NCBI RefSeq assembly: GCF_921293095.1
Contig: NC_060248.1
Location: 14,712,744-14,776,743, forward strand
Direction: 5' to 3'
DNA length: 64,000 nt
From: Ischnura elegans
Lineage: Eukaryota > Arthropoda > Insecta > Odonata > Coenagrionidae
Under the pieces are notes generated by a model. It was not told where the DNA came from, made no database searches, and saw nothing but the letters and a program-made list of their open reading frames with translations. The translations under genes and the position numbers were made by a program. This document shows positions 40,451-52,300 of this stretch, piece after piece (position 1 is the first letter of the stretch; the number at the start of each line of letters is the position of its first letter).

Positions 40451-41290
40451 GACAGGCGCGGCGGCGGGGGTTCGAATTGCAAAGAGAGAGGGATCGGCCC
40501 ATCCGAAGAGGCAACCAAAGGGACGACCACCCATCACCCCATTTTATCATATTATAGATATCATAAGTGTACCATTTAAGGTAGTTTGGAAAGGAACACC
40601 AATAGGGTGGTTTCCTATTATTTTTTTATTGCCTAATTCGAAAGATTATCACTCCTGGAGTACGTATTTCACGCTTTTAGATTTAAAATGACGATATCTA
40701 TTTTCCGCGATTAAATAAAATGTGAAAATTTTTTAGCGCGCGAAAACGCGACGGGTAAGTATGAATGCCGGGAAAAACTCCACGTGACGTCGTTCTGCTT
40801 CCCGCTGCCGCAAGTGAGGTGACCTTGGGGCGATGCTCAGCGCTGATACGACGCAGGATGCTTTCAGGTAGCTGAGTACCATGCTAGCTGGTAGCGCTTG
40901 GCTTAAATAAGGATTTATTAATACCTTATCAAACGAAGAAAACTTTCCGACCTTAGCCAGTTTTAATAGGTGATTATTAATACATGTTTCCCTGAGCTCT
41001 GTGCCTCATGCATGCATTGGCAATCTGAGACAATGTAAAACTCCTCTCTACTCGTATAGAAACTAGGTCCCTGTGACGTCACGTAGAGTGGCATCGCATG
41101 GGCGCCAATCTGGCCTTTTTCAAATGAGGCTAATATTTACCCTTGCCATTCGTCTAAACCGGTATTTCTAAAACCAAATAATTTGTATATTATGAATACA
41201 CTAATGGTAGGTAAGGAATCGCATTCAATGCCTTTCGTTTTATTTGATGAAGGAAACTACCCTATTGTATCACCCCCTCACCCACCTCGC
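40451..41290. other. No recognised feature between the inverted copies
   Basis: No coding signal and no further repeat seen. Confidence 0.35.
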
Positions 41291-41415
41291 TCACGCCCTC
41301 TTGCGCCAAACTCCACCGTACCGCAAGTAGTAATAAGGGTGGCCAACCTGAGCCCGCCGAATTATTCCATCCCCCCTTCAACCAAGCCACTCCGCAGTGC
41401 AGCCACGAGCAAATG
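41291..41415 (+). repeat. Inverted repeat pair, right copy
   Basis: AGGGTGGCCAACCTGAGCCC...GAATTATTCCATCCCCCCTT...AGCCACTCCGCAGTGCAGCC is the reverse complement of the copy at 40328-40450. Confidence 0.55.
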
Positions 41416-41632
41416 AACCACAACCTAAATAACGTCACTGCGCAATGAATTTGAACGGAAGCAAGATTAGTAGTTCATGTAAATGTGATTCATCCCCTTC
41501 AGAGCGAGACGAAGTAACTGAGTAGTTTGGGGAAGAAGGGAGGCTTATCAAATCATCCATCTCAAGGGGAGTAAGCAAGAAAGAGTTTAGGGCGCAATAC
41601 CCGTTTGTTTGCTACCGTAGTGTGTTAACAGC

Positions 41633-41700
41633 CTCATGATGACGTTTTGCGACGAAACCATGGTCGAACAAATGAATTGCGTGAAATCGCAGAAGTTTTT
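41633..41700 (+). repeat. Solo half of a family P palindrome arm
   Basis: CTCATGATGACGTTTTGCGA then CGAAACCATGGTCG and GTGAAATCGCAGAAGTTTTT parallels the right arm at 32238-32312. The CTGATGA box is changed to CTCATGA, so a hammerhead fold would be inactive. Confidence 0.5.
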
Positions 41701-44182
41701 CTTTTAATTCACAATGATTGAGTTTATGCTCACTTACATATAATAAGAGCTGCCACCTACACACGGAGAGTGACATAGGAATAAGGTTAAGTGCTGTATT
41801 TTTTTCTTTCTTTGTACGATTTCCATTTTTGGAAAATTTACATATGTAATGATGAATATATGTAATGATGATAAATGATTATATGTACGTATTATTCGGG
41901 TCTATTTAACGTATTTTGCTTTTTAATTCCATCAGTTAAAGTGCAAGTTTAGAAAATGAATTCAACACAGGCCAATTTAAAATTTATTCGTAAATGAGTG
42001 AGTCGGAAACTCTAAACAGAGTCGAAAGTCTCAAAGGATGTCGAATTCCTAATTTATGTTTATGCATTCTTCCAGTGTTACTTGTATAACGAGGAATAAA
42101 ATAAGCATCGCCATTATCAGTAAATTTCACGGAGTCACGCCTGAGACAACAACTTCCAATCCCGGCGTTCCGGAAGGGTGGATTATGATGGAATGCTCTT
42201 GCATCGGGGCCATGAGGCGACACCTTCCTCTGCTCAGCCATTGACGGGGGAAGCGAGCAATGCGGGCGGAAAAAGGGGCCGGCGGAATCGGGGTCACACC
42301 CCCCTCTCTCCACCCTGCTCGAGAGAGAAAAACCCCTTCCTCCTTATCTGGGGGTGCCTAAATCGGGGGGGGGGGGGTGGAGAGGGGGAAGACTGAGGGG
42401 AGAGCAAGTCCCTACTCCACACACAAACACACGTACACGAGGGCGATTCTGCGCATGTGACCAAATGGCAAAATCCCACGTCACGTGATCCCCAATGCAT
42501 TCCTCCGATTGGCTGGTGATTCCGACCACAGCATTCGCTTAGACGTTCTACTGCGATTTATATAATCGTAGACTTATCAAAATTTGTATTCAATCTTAAG
42601 TAGCTCATTCCTATCTTTGTCTCTTTCCCATCGTTAAACCTAAGTTGTGGGTCTCGATGTTGGTCTTAGCTTTTCGTTACAGCGCGGCCACATCATGCAC
42701 ACAAATGGATAATGTAAGTATAACACGTTATAAGGTTAAATATTCACGTTTGGAGGGCGAAACCCGGGTTTTGTGACATAGCTATATCTTCAGGTGAACT
42801 TTTGTTAATAATTTCTCAAATCCATAGTATTCTCGAATTAATACAGTGAGACGTAATTATAACTGCAAAGTCCTGTTACCAACCTCTAACACGTCATGAG
42901 AATAGCAATTTGTAATATAATATCACATTTAATTTAATTTCATAAAATATTTTTCTACGGCATATTTTGACGTATTCCGGAGGAAATATACCCAGCGAAG
43001 GTAAATTTTAGGCAAAGGCCAGATTTGCCGATGAAGTGAGAAATATCGAAAATAAATTAGCCCCTGCATAAATTTTCACCTGAAATTCCACAAAAGAAAG
43101 GAACGAAAAATGGATAGACATTCGTGCCATTACACGTGGTTAAAAAATACGGAATACATTATTCCATTGATTTAGTAGAAATGAGTAATGCCATTTAAAT
43201 AAAGTTTAATATCATCTTTTAACACACAATTCCCATCTATAATTCCTTGAAATTTAATCATGCTTAATATACATACTAATGAAAATCTCTAACCATGCCT
43301 TCAGTGCGCCTGGAAGATGATAAGAGACCGCCCTCCTTCTGCATTCATTCCACGCCGACGAGCAATCTTGGAAAATGTCCATACATCTTCCCTGATATCC
43401 AGGCATTTCCGTTACTCTACAAAATATGAATATTGACGGCTACCATCGTGGATAAGCGCTTTCGAATAATGACGCGCGAAGCCCTTTTACTTGAGTTTAA
43501 TGAGGCCAGTGAAGGCGTGAGTGGATGTCGATTTTCTTAAAACTTCTTCGGCTGCTGCGATGGATCGAGAGCTCGCATACAAGTGAGTCGATTCGATTCC
43601 TTCAAACGAGGTCCGCCATTCACCGCGATCATACTTCAAGAACATGCCCAACTACTTACGACGTAATAAAACGCATTTTCTAAACTTAAAAGACATCGGA
43701 GATATATAGCGTACACTTTGATAATTTTGTGGGGCATTAGGAGAGCGATTCTGCCGAACGGAACATCGAGCAAAGAAACGAGATCCCTCAAATAATAGCG
43801 GGTTCTTCAGTCAGTCGCAAGATGTCTCTAGTCATCTTCATCGCTTCCATGCGCTTGCCAAAGTTGCCAATATTATTCTAAATCCGTGGTTGCCACTCAC
43901 GTCGCTGACGGGCTGAGCGATCCAATTTCACGAAGAAATTACTAATTAGGGCTGATAACCGAAATTTATACTCGTGACTAGTGGTTGCATTAAATTCATA
44001 ACTTTTCAATATTATTCCTCACGACTGTAAATATTTTATCGTAAATATTGAGAGGAAATTGATCGCTTGGACCTCCTCACCGCGCCGAAACCGATTTATT
44101 TTTGATACCGATATATTTATTATACCGAAACCTTTTGAAAACCGATTAAAATGCTCTCTGATAGTATAGGTACCGGTAAATC
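41701..44182. other. No recognised feature; GC-rich patch at 42180-42480
   Basis: AT-rich apart from a patch with a G12 run near 42366. Open frames there on both strands have low-complexity translations. No supported gene. Confidence 0.3.
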
Positions 44183-44442
44183 GGGGTGAATAGAAACAAT
44201 TTTCAACTTTGGTTTGAAATTTTGCATATTTGTAGTTGTTCCATATAAACAATTTTTTGCCCAAACACAGGTCTCTGTTAGACCTATATGTCAATAGTAT
44301 TTAATTTTTAAAATTTTATTTGATTTTAAAGAAAAAAAATTAAACATGGTGTTTCTATTCACCCCGCAAATGGGGGTGAATAGAAACAGTACTTCAATTT
44401 CATGTTTTTTTCTATTGAAACGAATCGGGGGTGAATGGAAAC
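44183..44442. repeat. Cluster of GGGGTGAATAGAAAC motifs
   Basis: Three direct copies (44183-44197, 44372-44387, and 44427-44442 with one change) and one inverted copy (44351-44365) occur in 260 bp. The inverted and second direct copies form a perfect 15-bp hairpin with a short loop. Confidence 0.55.
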
Positions 44443-44546
44443 CGTTAAATATGGTATTTTTAATGGATAAATACAAGTTTATTTCTCAACGTAATGATTT
44501 AATTCAGTACATAAACAAAAGAAGTTACATAACTGTAAGTAAAAGG

Positions 44547-45259
44547 TAGTAGTGATGAGCGGAACTGTGATTTTCCAATCACTTCGTTACCTGTGACTGC
44601 TACTCATCACTGACGATGATTTTTAACTGTGATTGCGATCACCGAGGTGAATCACTCTCAAAAGTCAGCGGTGATTTGTGGCGCTGCTGTTCCTGCTACT
44701 TTGTCCAATTCCAATGAATGAGCTCTCCGCAATAGGAACGAATAAACTTATTGAAAAATTAGGCAAAATATTTTTTTGAGGGAATAGCTCTGATTCTGAG
44801 TTTAGGTAACGATAATTAAGTAAATTTGATATGGTAATGGAATTGATAAGGGGCAATCATTAAAATCCCGTCGGCATTTTTTTAAACATATTTTATATTC
44901 AAACCATCATGATTCAAACCGTTACCTGTATATTTCGTAAAGAATATCTTATTCGTCATAAAAGATGAATAAGACATTCTTTATTACACTGTTGGTAGCA
45001 GCCGAAGCTATCCTCACCGTATTCACAGTCGCAGTGATTTTGAGTATTCAGTGATTTAATCACCGGCTGTGATCGGCCACTTCTCTTCAATCACAGGTAG
45101 CGATATATCGCTTATAACTTGGTAGCAGCCTGTGCTTTGATCACCGAATCCAGTGATCCAATCACAATGATTTTGAGCATTAAATCACCTACAGTGATTG
45201 CTACTTTTCAGTAACGGTGATTCAATCACAGTTAGCGATATATCGCCCATCACTTGTAG
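44547..45259. mobile_element. Foldback MITE made of GTGATT/AATCAC units
   Basis: The ends are inverted (AGTGATGAGCGGAACTGTGA near 44550; AGTGATGGGCGATATATCGC read inward from 45255). Inside are many GTGATT, AATCAC and GATATATCGC units that can pair with each other. No coding frame. Confidence 0.5.
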
Positions 45260-45336
45260 GTAGGTACGTGGTAACATAAATGAAGCTTCCAAGGTACGGA
45301 CTGGTGCATGCATGCCTTTATGCATGCATGCATTGC

Positions 45337-45776
45337 ATGTTCAGAAGTCATTTACTGTTGTTGCCTCAAAGCTGTGGAACGATTTGCCGAAACATGTAAA
45401 AGACAGTGCATCACAGGAAATATTTAAGAAAAGGATTGTCACCCACCTACTTTCTTGCTACCCATGAACACTGATCATGTAATTTAATCATTTATCTCCT
45501 CATTGATGTGATTAATACCTATTGTTGTGTCAGAAGTAGTAATCTAGTTCTTGTTAAGCTAAATTTCCTTTTTTAAGGTTGTGTTATTTATTACTTGGTA
45601 TGTTTAATGTTCGTTTTTCTGTTAGAAAAAGAAATTATTCTTTTCCAGTTTTACTATGTTAATTCCAGTTTAATATGTTAATTGTACTGCTCACCACTTT
45701 AACAATTTCTATGTTCCAAAGGAGTTAAAACTCCTAGAGCAATAAATGAGTTAATAATAATAATAATTATTATTAT
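45337..45776 (+). mobile_element. 3' end of a CR1/L2-like LINE with (TAA)n tail
   Basis: SFTVVASKLWNDLPKHVKDS and FKKRIVTHLLSCYP (about 45346-45465) are the typical C-terminal end of a LINE reverse transcriptase protein. A 3' UTR of about 300 bp follows, ending CAATAAATGAGTTAATAATAATAA. The short (TAA)n tail is usual for this group. Confidence 0.7.
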
Positions 45777-46651
45777 ATCCTTTTTTACTTTCATAGTATG
45801 TCTGATTTCTTAAATTTCAACTCAAAAGCGTTCCTTTCATAGTTAATTAATTTAATATTTACATCTAATAAAAATTTCTATCATTTAAGAGCTTATCATC
45901 AGATCGATTTATCTAGTCAAACAAATGCGTGGGTCTCGACGTCACCGCGCTCTTTCGTGTTCCGTCGGCGGGAAGATTCGCGAATCAGCACCTGCCGTCA
46001 ATAAGAGATAGGACCGAGTAGATGACGGCAAAGGAAGCACCACCCATAACCAAGCCCATATCTATTGCGACGCAAATCGTTTCCACGGGATACTTATATG
46101 AATAAACAACTATCACACTCAATGTTAACGCCATCCCAATGACCACACTGACTCAATCATTTAAGCCACCGGATTAGTTAGCACGGGGGAGGGTGGAGCT
46201 CAACTTTGACGATTCCGAGGTGTTTGCGGATTAAAAATTAGCATATAAGCGTCATACGAAGTCAAATATTTGGGAATTGAGATAACTTCAAACTCGGCGT
46301 GGGGAACATACTAACGAAATATTTGCGATAGAGCCCTGAAGAAGTAAGATTTGTCAAGAGTGACGCGGGAATATTTTCGGATGAAAAAGTGAAAGAGGCG
46401 CTCCTTCGTAGCCGTCAGTTAGCACCCTGAAAACGCGGCAAGCATTTGGCACCTGGCGCGGAAAAAAATAATTCATTAATTTAACGAAATTCAAAGAAAA
46501 GCTGCGCGATCCGTCACAGACTGCTATAAGCAAAGAGAGAGCGTTGTAGACTGAAAGTCGCTATAGAGAGACTCAGAGGCTACAAGTTAGGCTTAAATTA
46601 AGGACAGCTATGTTTCAGGGCGACACGGAGAACATCATCATAGAACCTCTG

Positions 46652-47004
46652 CAGTGTCATCGACTCCATGGGGCCTGAGGGGGCCCGAGCCCACTCAAAG
46701 ATTCGTTTGGGGGGGCGGAGCCCCTCAATAATTCAAGAAAATAATTAAGTTATATTATGCTTTGTGAAATCACATAAATATATTTGTTATTTTTATTTCC
46801 CATGTTAGACGATAGTTACCTTTTAAAATAAATTCAACAATGTTTGTTGAAACAAATAATTATAAGGTTAAGCAGGTTAACTGAATCAAGTGGTGTGAAT
46901 CATGGTAGTGTTTCTGTGCTGCTACACACTTTGAATTTAACCTCTTCCCGGGGCAAGACCTCCGATATGGGCCCCCCAATATTTTTTATAAGTCGGCGCC
47001 CCTG
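46652..47004. mobile_element. hAT-type MITE with 8-bp duplication AACCTCTG
   Basis: The element begins CAGTGTCATCGACTCCATGG and ends TCGGCGCCCCTG, imperfect inverted ends of the CAGNGGCGNCGACT type. AACCTCTG flanks it at 46644-46651 and 47005-47012. No transposase. It is inserted in a LINE. Confidence 0.75.
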
Positions 47005-47039
47005 AACCTCTGTATCCTCTGTATGTTTCTGGGTCCGCC

Positions 47040-47291
47040 AAAGTAGCGGATACAGAAAAAACTCCAGGGGGAGCGCAAAACATATCTTGAGTTGTATTTA
47101 CTTTTATCGTAATAAAAAATGGTCAAGTCACAGGCAGATCATAAGAAAATTTTATTTAAATTGATTGTACAAATGTAAAAGACAATGCCATCTTATGATA
47201 TAAAAATATTACAAATGTGGTTTTGCAATGTTCGGCAAAACGGGCGGACCCACAAGGGGGGGACGCGCGCCCCCCATCTGTATCCACCACT
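47040..47291. mobile_element. hAT-type MITE with 8-bp duplication GGTCCGCC
   Basis: AAAGTAGCGGATACAG at the left is mirrored by CTGTATCCACCACT at the right. GGTCCGCC flanks it at 47032-47039 and 47292-47299. Near the right end is a GGGGGGACGCGCGCCCCCC stretch. It is inserted in the same LINE as the element at 46652. Confidence 0.7.
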
Positions 47292-47723
47292 GGTCCGCCA
47301 AAAACGATAAAATAAAAGAAGTATTTTGCCGAACGGATAGGCATTCGCTTGCGTATTCGAGTGCGTTTTTCCCCAACAATTACGATTTTTGATAAGTACT
47401 CGGTGGGACTCAGCACTCAAATACCTATTCACCAAATCGCATCTTCTTTTATTTTTTGTCAGCTATGATATTCGAACATCCCCCGCCAGGGTAGTAGGCA
47501 TGTAGATGAAGATGAAAAATGAACGAATTTGAATCTTTATCAAATATCTGTTGGGAGACGAGGAAAGACTGCGCATTTCTACATGTAGATATAACAAGCG
47601 CCACTTAGGCCGGAATCAAAATTCAATATTTTGTAAATAAAAGCAGGGGTGGTATTGTGCAGAGCGTGGGGCAACTGATCGCAGGGTTTAATTCAGGGGA
47701 AGGGGTTCCAGTCTCCATCAAGG

Positions 47724-47962
47724 CAGTGGGGTAGCTAGGAAATTCGTTCTATGGGGGTCAAAACCAGGGGGGGAAAAAAACAGAGTACTAAATAGAGTGT
47801 TTTTGACTAATTTTAATACTTTTCATCATTTAAAAAACTGCATTTGTCAAAGAACACTTTTGTAAATTCATGATTTTTCAATATTTTGTGTTCCTCTACG
47901 AATGAAAGTAATAATGTTTTCATATTTAGGGGGTCCGGACCTCTCCCCTCGCTACGCCACTG
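47724..47962. mobile_element. hAT-type MITE, CAGTGGCGTAGC family, copy 1
   Basis: The ends are CAGTGGGGTAGC and GCTACGCCACTG. The flanks are CATCAAGG and CATTAAGG (one change). Internal blocks AAAACCAGGG, TTCATGATTTTTCAATATTTTG and GGGGTCCGGACC are shared with the copies at 62.5 and 63.1 kb. Confidence 0.75.
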
Positions 47963-49252
47963 CATTAAGGGTGCGTCGAGGAAAGGAACTGGCAAAGCGG
48001 ACCTCCCAACCTCATTGTGCGAAATGCATACACACAATTAGTCTGGGGTGAGCTCAACCTTAAATTATCCAACTGAGTCTGTAAGGATAGAAGAATCTGT
48101 GAGCGGTAGTAGTACGCAAAGGTTCCCGGGCACTGCTGTTCATGTGCGTATGTAGAATTGGAACATTTCAATCAGGGAAAACTATCACACGGAGGGAGTG
48201 CGTCAGCGATGGAATTCATAATCGAATGATTCCTCGTCAAGCAACTTTGCTACCGACTGACCTGTCTATATATTCCACTCCTTGCCTGCCTCACAGCGGC
48301 CGCCCGCCCCGCACCCAACTAAACCGACCACGGAGGACGCAGCCGAGGCACCGGTAGTCGGGCAACCACCCCACGAGACACTACGCCGCTCGTCGCACCA
48401 TCTCCCGGCACGACGTCTTACTTCATGGTCGCTAGCGACACAAGCGGTCCTCAGGTGGAACACTCGGCAAAACGAATCGATATTTTCCAAGCACTAGTAT
48501 GGCGAGTATGGCGGTCTAATGTCAAAGGGGTTGATTGCATCGATTTTTCTTGTTCGTTGTGAATGAAGTCAATCGATTTCTACTATTCCCTTTCATTCGA
48601 AAGGATTAAAATAAATTGGAAAAAAGGAAACTGTGGCTTTTCCTTTCCTAGAGGACTGTTTTGAAGAAGAGTATCGTTTTTTTAATTGCATGAACTTGAT
48701 AAGGATTCACTTAAAGAAATTGTCATGTAGCAATCAACTGCCCATTCCATGGGAAGTGCCATAAAGTGGAAATGATACGTTGAACTGATGCCCTGTTGTG
48801 CAATGCTAAATTTCTCTTGCACCGTTTGGTGAGTAACATCAGCTGTAGTCTTAATAAGACTCTGTGAGGAAATCAAAACAAAGAAAGATGATTCTCCCGA
48901 GGAAGCAAGGGTGGGCTTTGAAATCGCGGAAATTCTGAAAAGGAGAAATTCTCTTCCCGCATGTGCAGTGGCATTTCGCCCCTGCAGTGCCCTTTCGAAA
49001 ACATTGCCTCTCCCATTTTCGTAGGGGGTGGGGCGTACGCAGCTGTACAGAGCGTCTTCGCCGAGTCCCGTAGTTTATTAATTATATACCGATGCACAAA
49101 TCACCAATGATAACGTTATTTATATGCACAAAATGCGCAAATTTAAAGGTTTCATTTCATCTGAATGATCATTCCTCTAGTAGAGCTTGTTATAATAATT
49201 TACTCTAACCAATCGTCTAATTGTTTCTTTAGATTACTTCTTTCACACAGCA
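47963..49252. other. Upstream region of TMEM230
   Basis: It contains the GC-rich patch at 48280-48450 listed separately. No other recognised feature. The last 20 bases form the acceptor for TMEM230 coding exon 1. Confidence 0.4.
48280..48450 (+). promoter_or_regulatory. GC-rich patch upstream of TMEM230
   Basis: A short GC- and CpG-rich patch that includes a GCGGCCGC site lies about 0.8 kb before the TMEM230 start codon. It could contain the promoter or a non-coding first exon, since the coding exon begins right after an acceptor. No donor site here is convincing. Short open frames on both strands reflect base composition. Confidence 0.25.
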
Positions 49253-49336
49253 ATGGCTAGGAAGAATGCCGCAAATTACGCGAGGGTTAATTACCAACGA
49301 GTCTCCACGGCCGATGATGGATTCATTGATACCCAG
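49253..49336 (+). CDS. TMEM230: TMEM230 coding exon 1
   Basis: This exon encodes residues 1-28, beginning [18 protein letters not shown] and ending at the conserved [11 protein letters not shown]. It ends CAG before a GTAAGA donor. A second possible acceptor (TTTCTTTAG) lies 20 bases before the CACAG one; either would leave the start codon in the exon. Confidence 0.93.
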
Positions 49337-52300
49337 GTAAGATGCGGCAATCTGAAATGATCAATCGGTGCACTGAAATGTTTAATAGCTGTTGATTTGC
49401 CGCTCCGTGTGTGTAGTCGCCAAAAAATATTCATACTTAGTGAGAAAATTGTTTTGCAATTGTTACCCAGGTAACTCAATTTTATATACTTATGATAATA
49501 TTATTTTGTGGTGAAAATAATGTCTCAAGAAAACTATGAGATGTTTAAAGTCGGCATTATCTTGGCCAAAAACAACCCTGAAGAAAGACTGATCCGCAAA
49601 AATGTAATTTGGACACATACCAAATTGACATGGACGCAGTTTGAGTAAATACACTACATGATTATCTATTCATGCCAGGGTATATTCAACTTTAAAGGGA
49701 ATCCTAGTTCCATTGCTTTGCAAGTGCTTCATTGCCAGCAATCCTTTTTTCCTTTCATAGTATGTCTGATTTCCTGTATTTCAATTAAAAAGAATTACTT
49801 GTTGTAGGACTTAATTCAATGTTTAAATCTTATGAAAATTTCTATAGTTATCTAAGAACTTATCAAGGGATTCAAGCTTTAACTTTTATTTGCTGGTTTT
49901 AGCCAATTATTTACACAGTCAGTCACCGTTCCCAGCTACAAAATTGTAACTCTAAACCTATGTGCTTATCAATAACAATCACATCTAAGTTGCCATCAAA
50001 TATTTGACTTTCCAGTATTTAACAACTAGCATTAACTTTCGATTTGAACTGGTGTGCAGTAGCCTAAAAATTATTCATACATAGTGAGAAAATTATTGTA
50101 CCAGTGTTACCCAGGTAATTCATTCATGTGTATGATAATAATATTTTGCGGTGAAAATCATGTCTCAAGAAAACTCTTGAGATGTTTCTCAATCTCAAGT
50201 CTATGCGAAGTTGTAATAAAAGTGTGCATATGGAAAGATGTTCCTGGAGGAAAAGTGAAGCTTGCGGAAAAACTGACTACCTACCTTTGCAGCTACTTAG
50301 GCAAGGGCATACCCAGTATAAAAACTAGTGGGGGGGGGGGGGGAAAGCCATGGTTGTTCAAGATGTCGGTAAGATTTAAGCATGGAAAAGGTGAAAGAAA
50401 TCAACATTTTAAGGGAACTGTTACAGCTCTTAATTAGTCTTTAAAATTACTTGCTTGAAAAAAAAATTACTTTCTGTAAAGACATTTGCGATTTTTTTGT
50501 CTAGGGGGTGGGGGCAGCTGCCCCTCGCTGGGTACGCCCATGTGCTTAGGTGAAATCCATCAGTTATTAATCAAACTATGCCAGTTGCTGTTAAATGTTT
50601 TCAAAAAATGGTCAATCATTGTTAAACTTAACCGGCAAAAATCTATACAATGAATCAGCCAATAAGTTTTTTAGATAATAAACCAGTTGTTGGTGAAAGC
50701 TAACCAGTGACAAAAAGATTTCTCCCATGAATGACGAGAATAGACCAGCTACTACTGGACGTTTCACCTGTCACTAATGCCGAAGTGAGCAGGGGAGGAG
50801 GGTCAAGGATTTCAAACCCTTCCCTTTAAAACTGAGCCCCCCTGAAAAAATTTCTGGCTACTCCCTTTCCAATCAATAATGTGATTTGTTCATTCACTCA
50901 ACTTTACTAAGGGATGAGACTTGAGAACTTTTTTAATCAAGCGTTGCAGTTTGTGGATAATCCAAAATTTAAATTGAGTGGGATTCTTTCTGGATTATCA
51001 ACCTCTCAAAAATGTTTTAATCAAGTAATGGCAATGGTGAAGAAAGTCTTGATGGGGTAACAAACTTAGTGAAATTGTTTACTCACTAAGATGGTAATAG
51101 ATACTTGAAATTGTTGACGAAGTTGGTAAACTACCTTGCCAACACTGAAGTAGTATGTACAGGGGTACTGACTTCATGAGCATTAGTTTACTAGAATCAA
51201 AGTCATGCAAGCACTATAGATTTTTTGACTCCTGAATAGTAAATGCTCTGTTCTTATATTTTATGCTTCTTATCTTTAAGTTGATTCAAATTTTCATTCA
51301 CCTATTTCTCCATGAAGTTTCTCACCTTAGTATATTCTTATAATGCCGATGTAAATTTTCCAGTTTGACAAAGTGCCAACAAAAATTCCATGGAGGGCAA
51401 TAATCCTTGCAGCCTTGCTGTTCTTTGGGGGAATAGTATTGCTTGTTGTTGGGAGTTTGCTGGTTAGCGGACAAATCGATTCAAAGGTAATTTTTTCTCA
51501 ATTTTCTTAAAACCTTGTAATTTATTGGTGGTAAAAATTGTATGCATGTAATAAAGAATAGGAATGCTTGGTTAAAAAGTATAAAATGTTTTTCAATGGA
51601 AACTGTACCTAGATTAGTACAAATATGGAATTCCGTACAATCAGCCTCAAGCCATGCTGCCACAGGGCTGCCACTGCCACCCCTCCTTTTGCACTATCAT
51701 TAGACAACTCTCTCTGGCTGGATTTTACAGTCTTGGTGCTTGGACTTTTATCTCATCAATTATTATAACCAATTTATTCTGTATTTCAATGGATAGACCT
51801 GGTAGCCAAATAATTCAAACCAAGATTTTGGTTAATTTGGTGAAAACCATAAAACAAAATTTGTGTCTATATGAAAAGTGTGGGACCTGGGTTAGACTGA
51901 CCCTCTCATTTTGCCCCCTGACCCACTGTGGTGCAATGCTTTTCTAGAAAATAAGTTGCCGAAAACTTCATACGGCTGATAAACATCATCTGATCATATC
52001 CCATCGTGGTGCCTATCATGTTCATCGTGGTCCGTTAGTCTCAGAAATAGAATTTTTACAAAAAATTTTAACACGAATTTATTTCAATTACGTATTACCA
52101 ATACTTTGGCTGTTACTTTTCCTATGTCAAAATAGTTATATTTCCCATGAAAGAGGTTGTCTCATTAATTTTCACAATCAGTAAAAATAACTGCAGAAGG
52201 CAATATGTAACAGAAAGATACATATATGTATCAAGATGGCACTTTTCCTCCAACTATTACACGTATATGACCTGTTCCATCAGTTAAGATTTCATAAATC

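Larger units (their letters stand above)
46230..47410 (+). mobile_element. 3' part of the same LINE family, split by two MITEs
   Basis: This copy begins around VKYLGIEITSNSAWG (46258-46304) and runs through the degraded thumb region to CGACACGGAGAACATCATC at 46640. It is interrupted by a MITE at 46652-47004 and, after 28 bases, by a second at 47040-47291. The LINE resumes at 47292 with AAAAACGATAAAAT and the CCGAACGGAT block. Taking out both inserts and one copy of each target-site duplication restores the order seen in the copy at 4.9 kb. Confidence 0.65.
49337..51363 (+). other. TMEM230 intron 1
   Basis: GTAAGA to TTTTCCAG, 2.03 kb. It contains the hAT-type MITE at 50302. Some sequence near 49440-49530 recurs at 50070-50180 (CATAGTGAGAAAATTRTT, GTTACCCAGGTAA, GGTGAAAATMATGTCTCAAGAAAAC), a local direct duplication about 630 bp apart. 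Confidence 0.7.

Noticed and set aside
43560..43600. A tiny exon ATGGATCGAGAGCTCGCATACAA followed by GTGAGT
   Set aside because: Seven codons and a donor-like hexamer are too little, and no partner exon is recognisable.
45752..45776. Independent (TAA)n microsatellite
   Set aside because: It directly follows a LINE 3' UTR and is best explained as the element's own tail.
48282..48497. 71-codon plus-strand frame upstream of TMEM230
   Set aside because: Proline- and arginine-rich translation typical of GC-rich DNA, with an equally open frame on the other strand and no donor site joining it to TMEM230.
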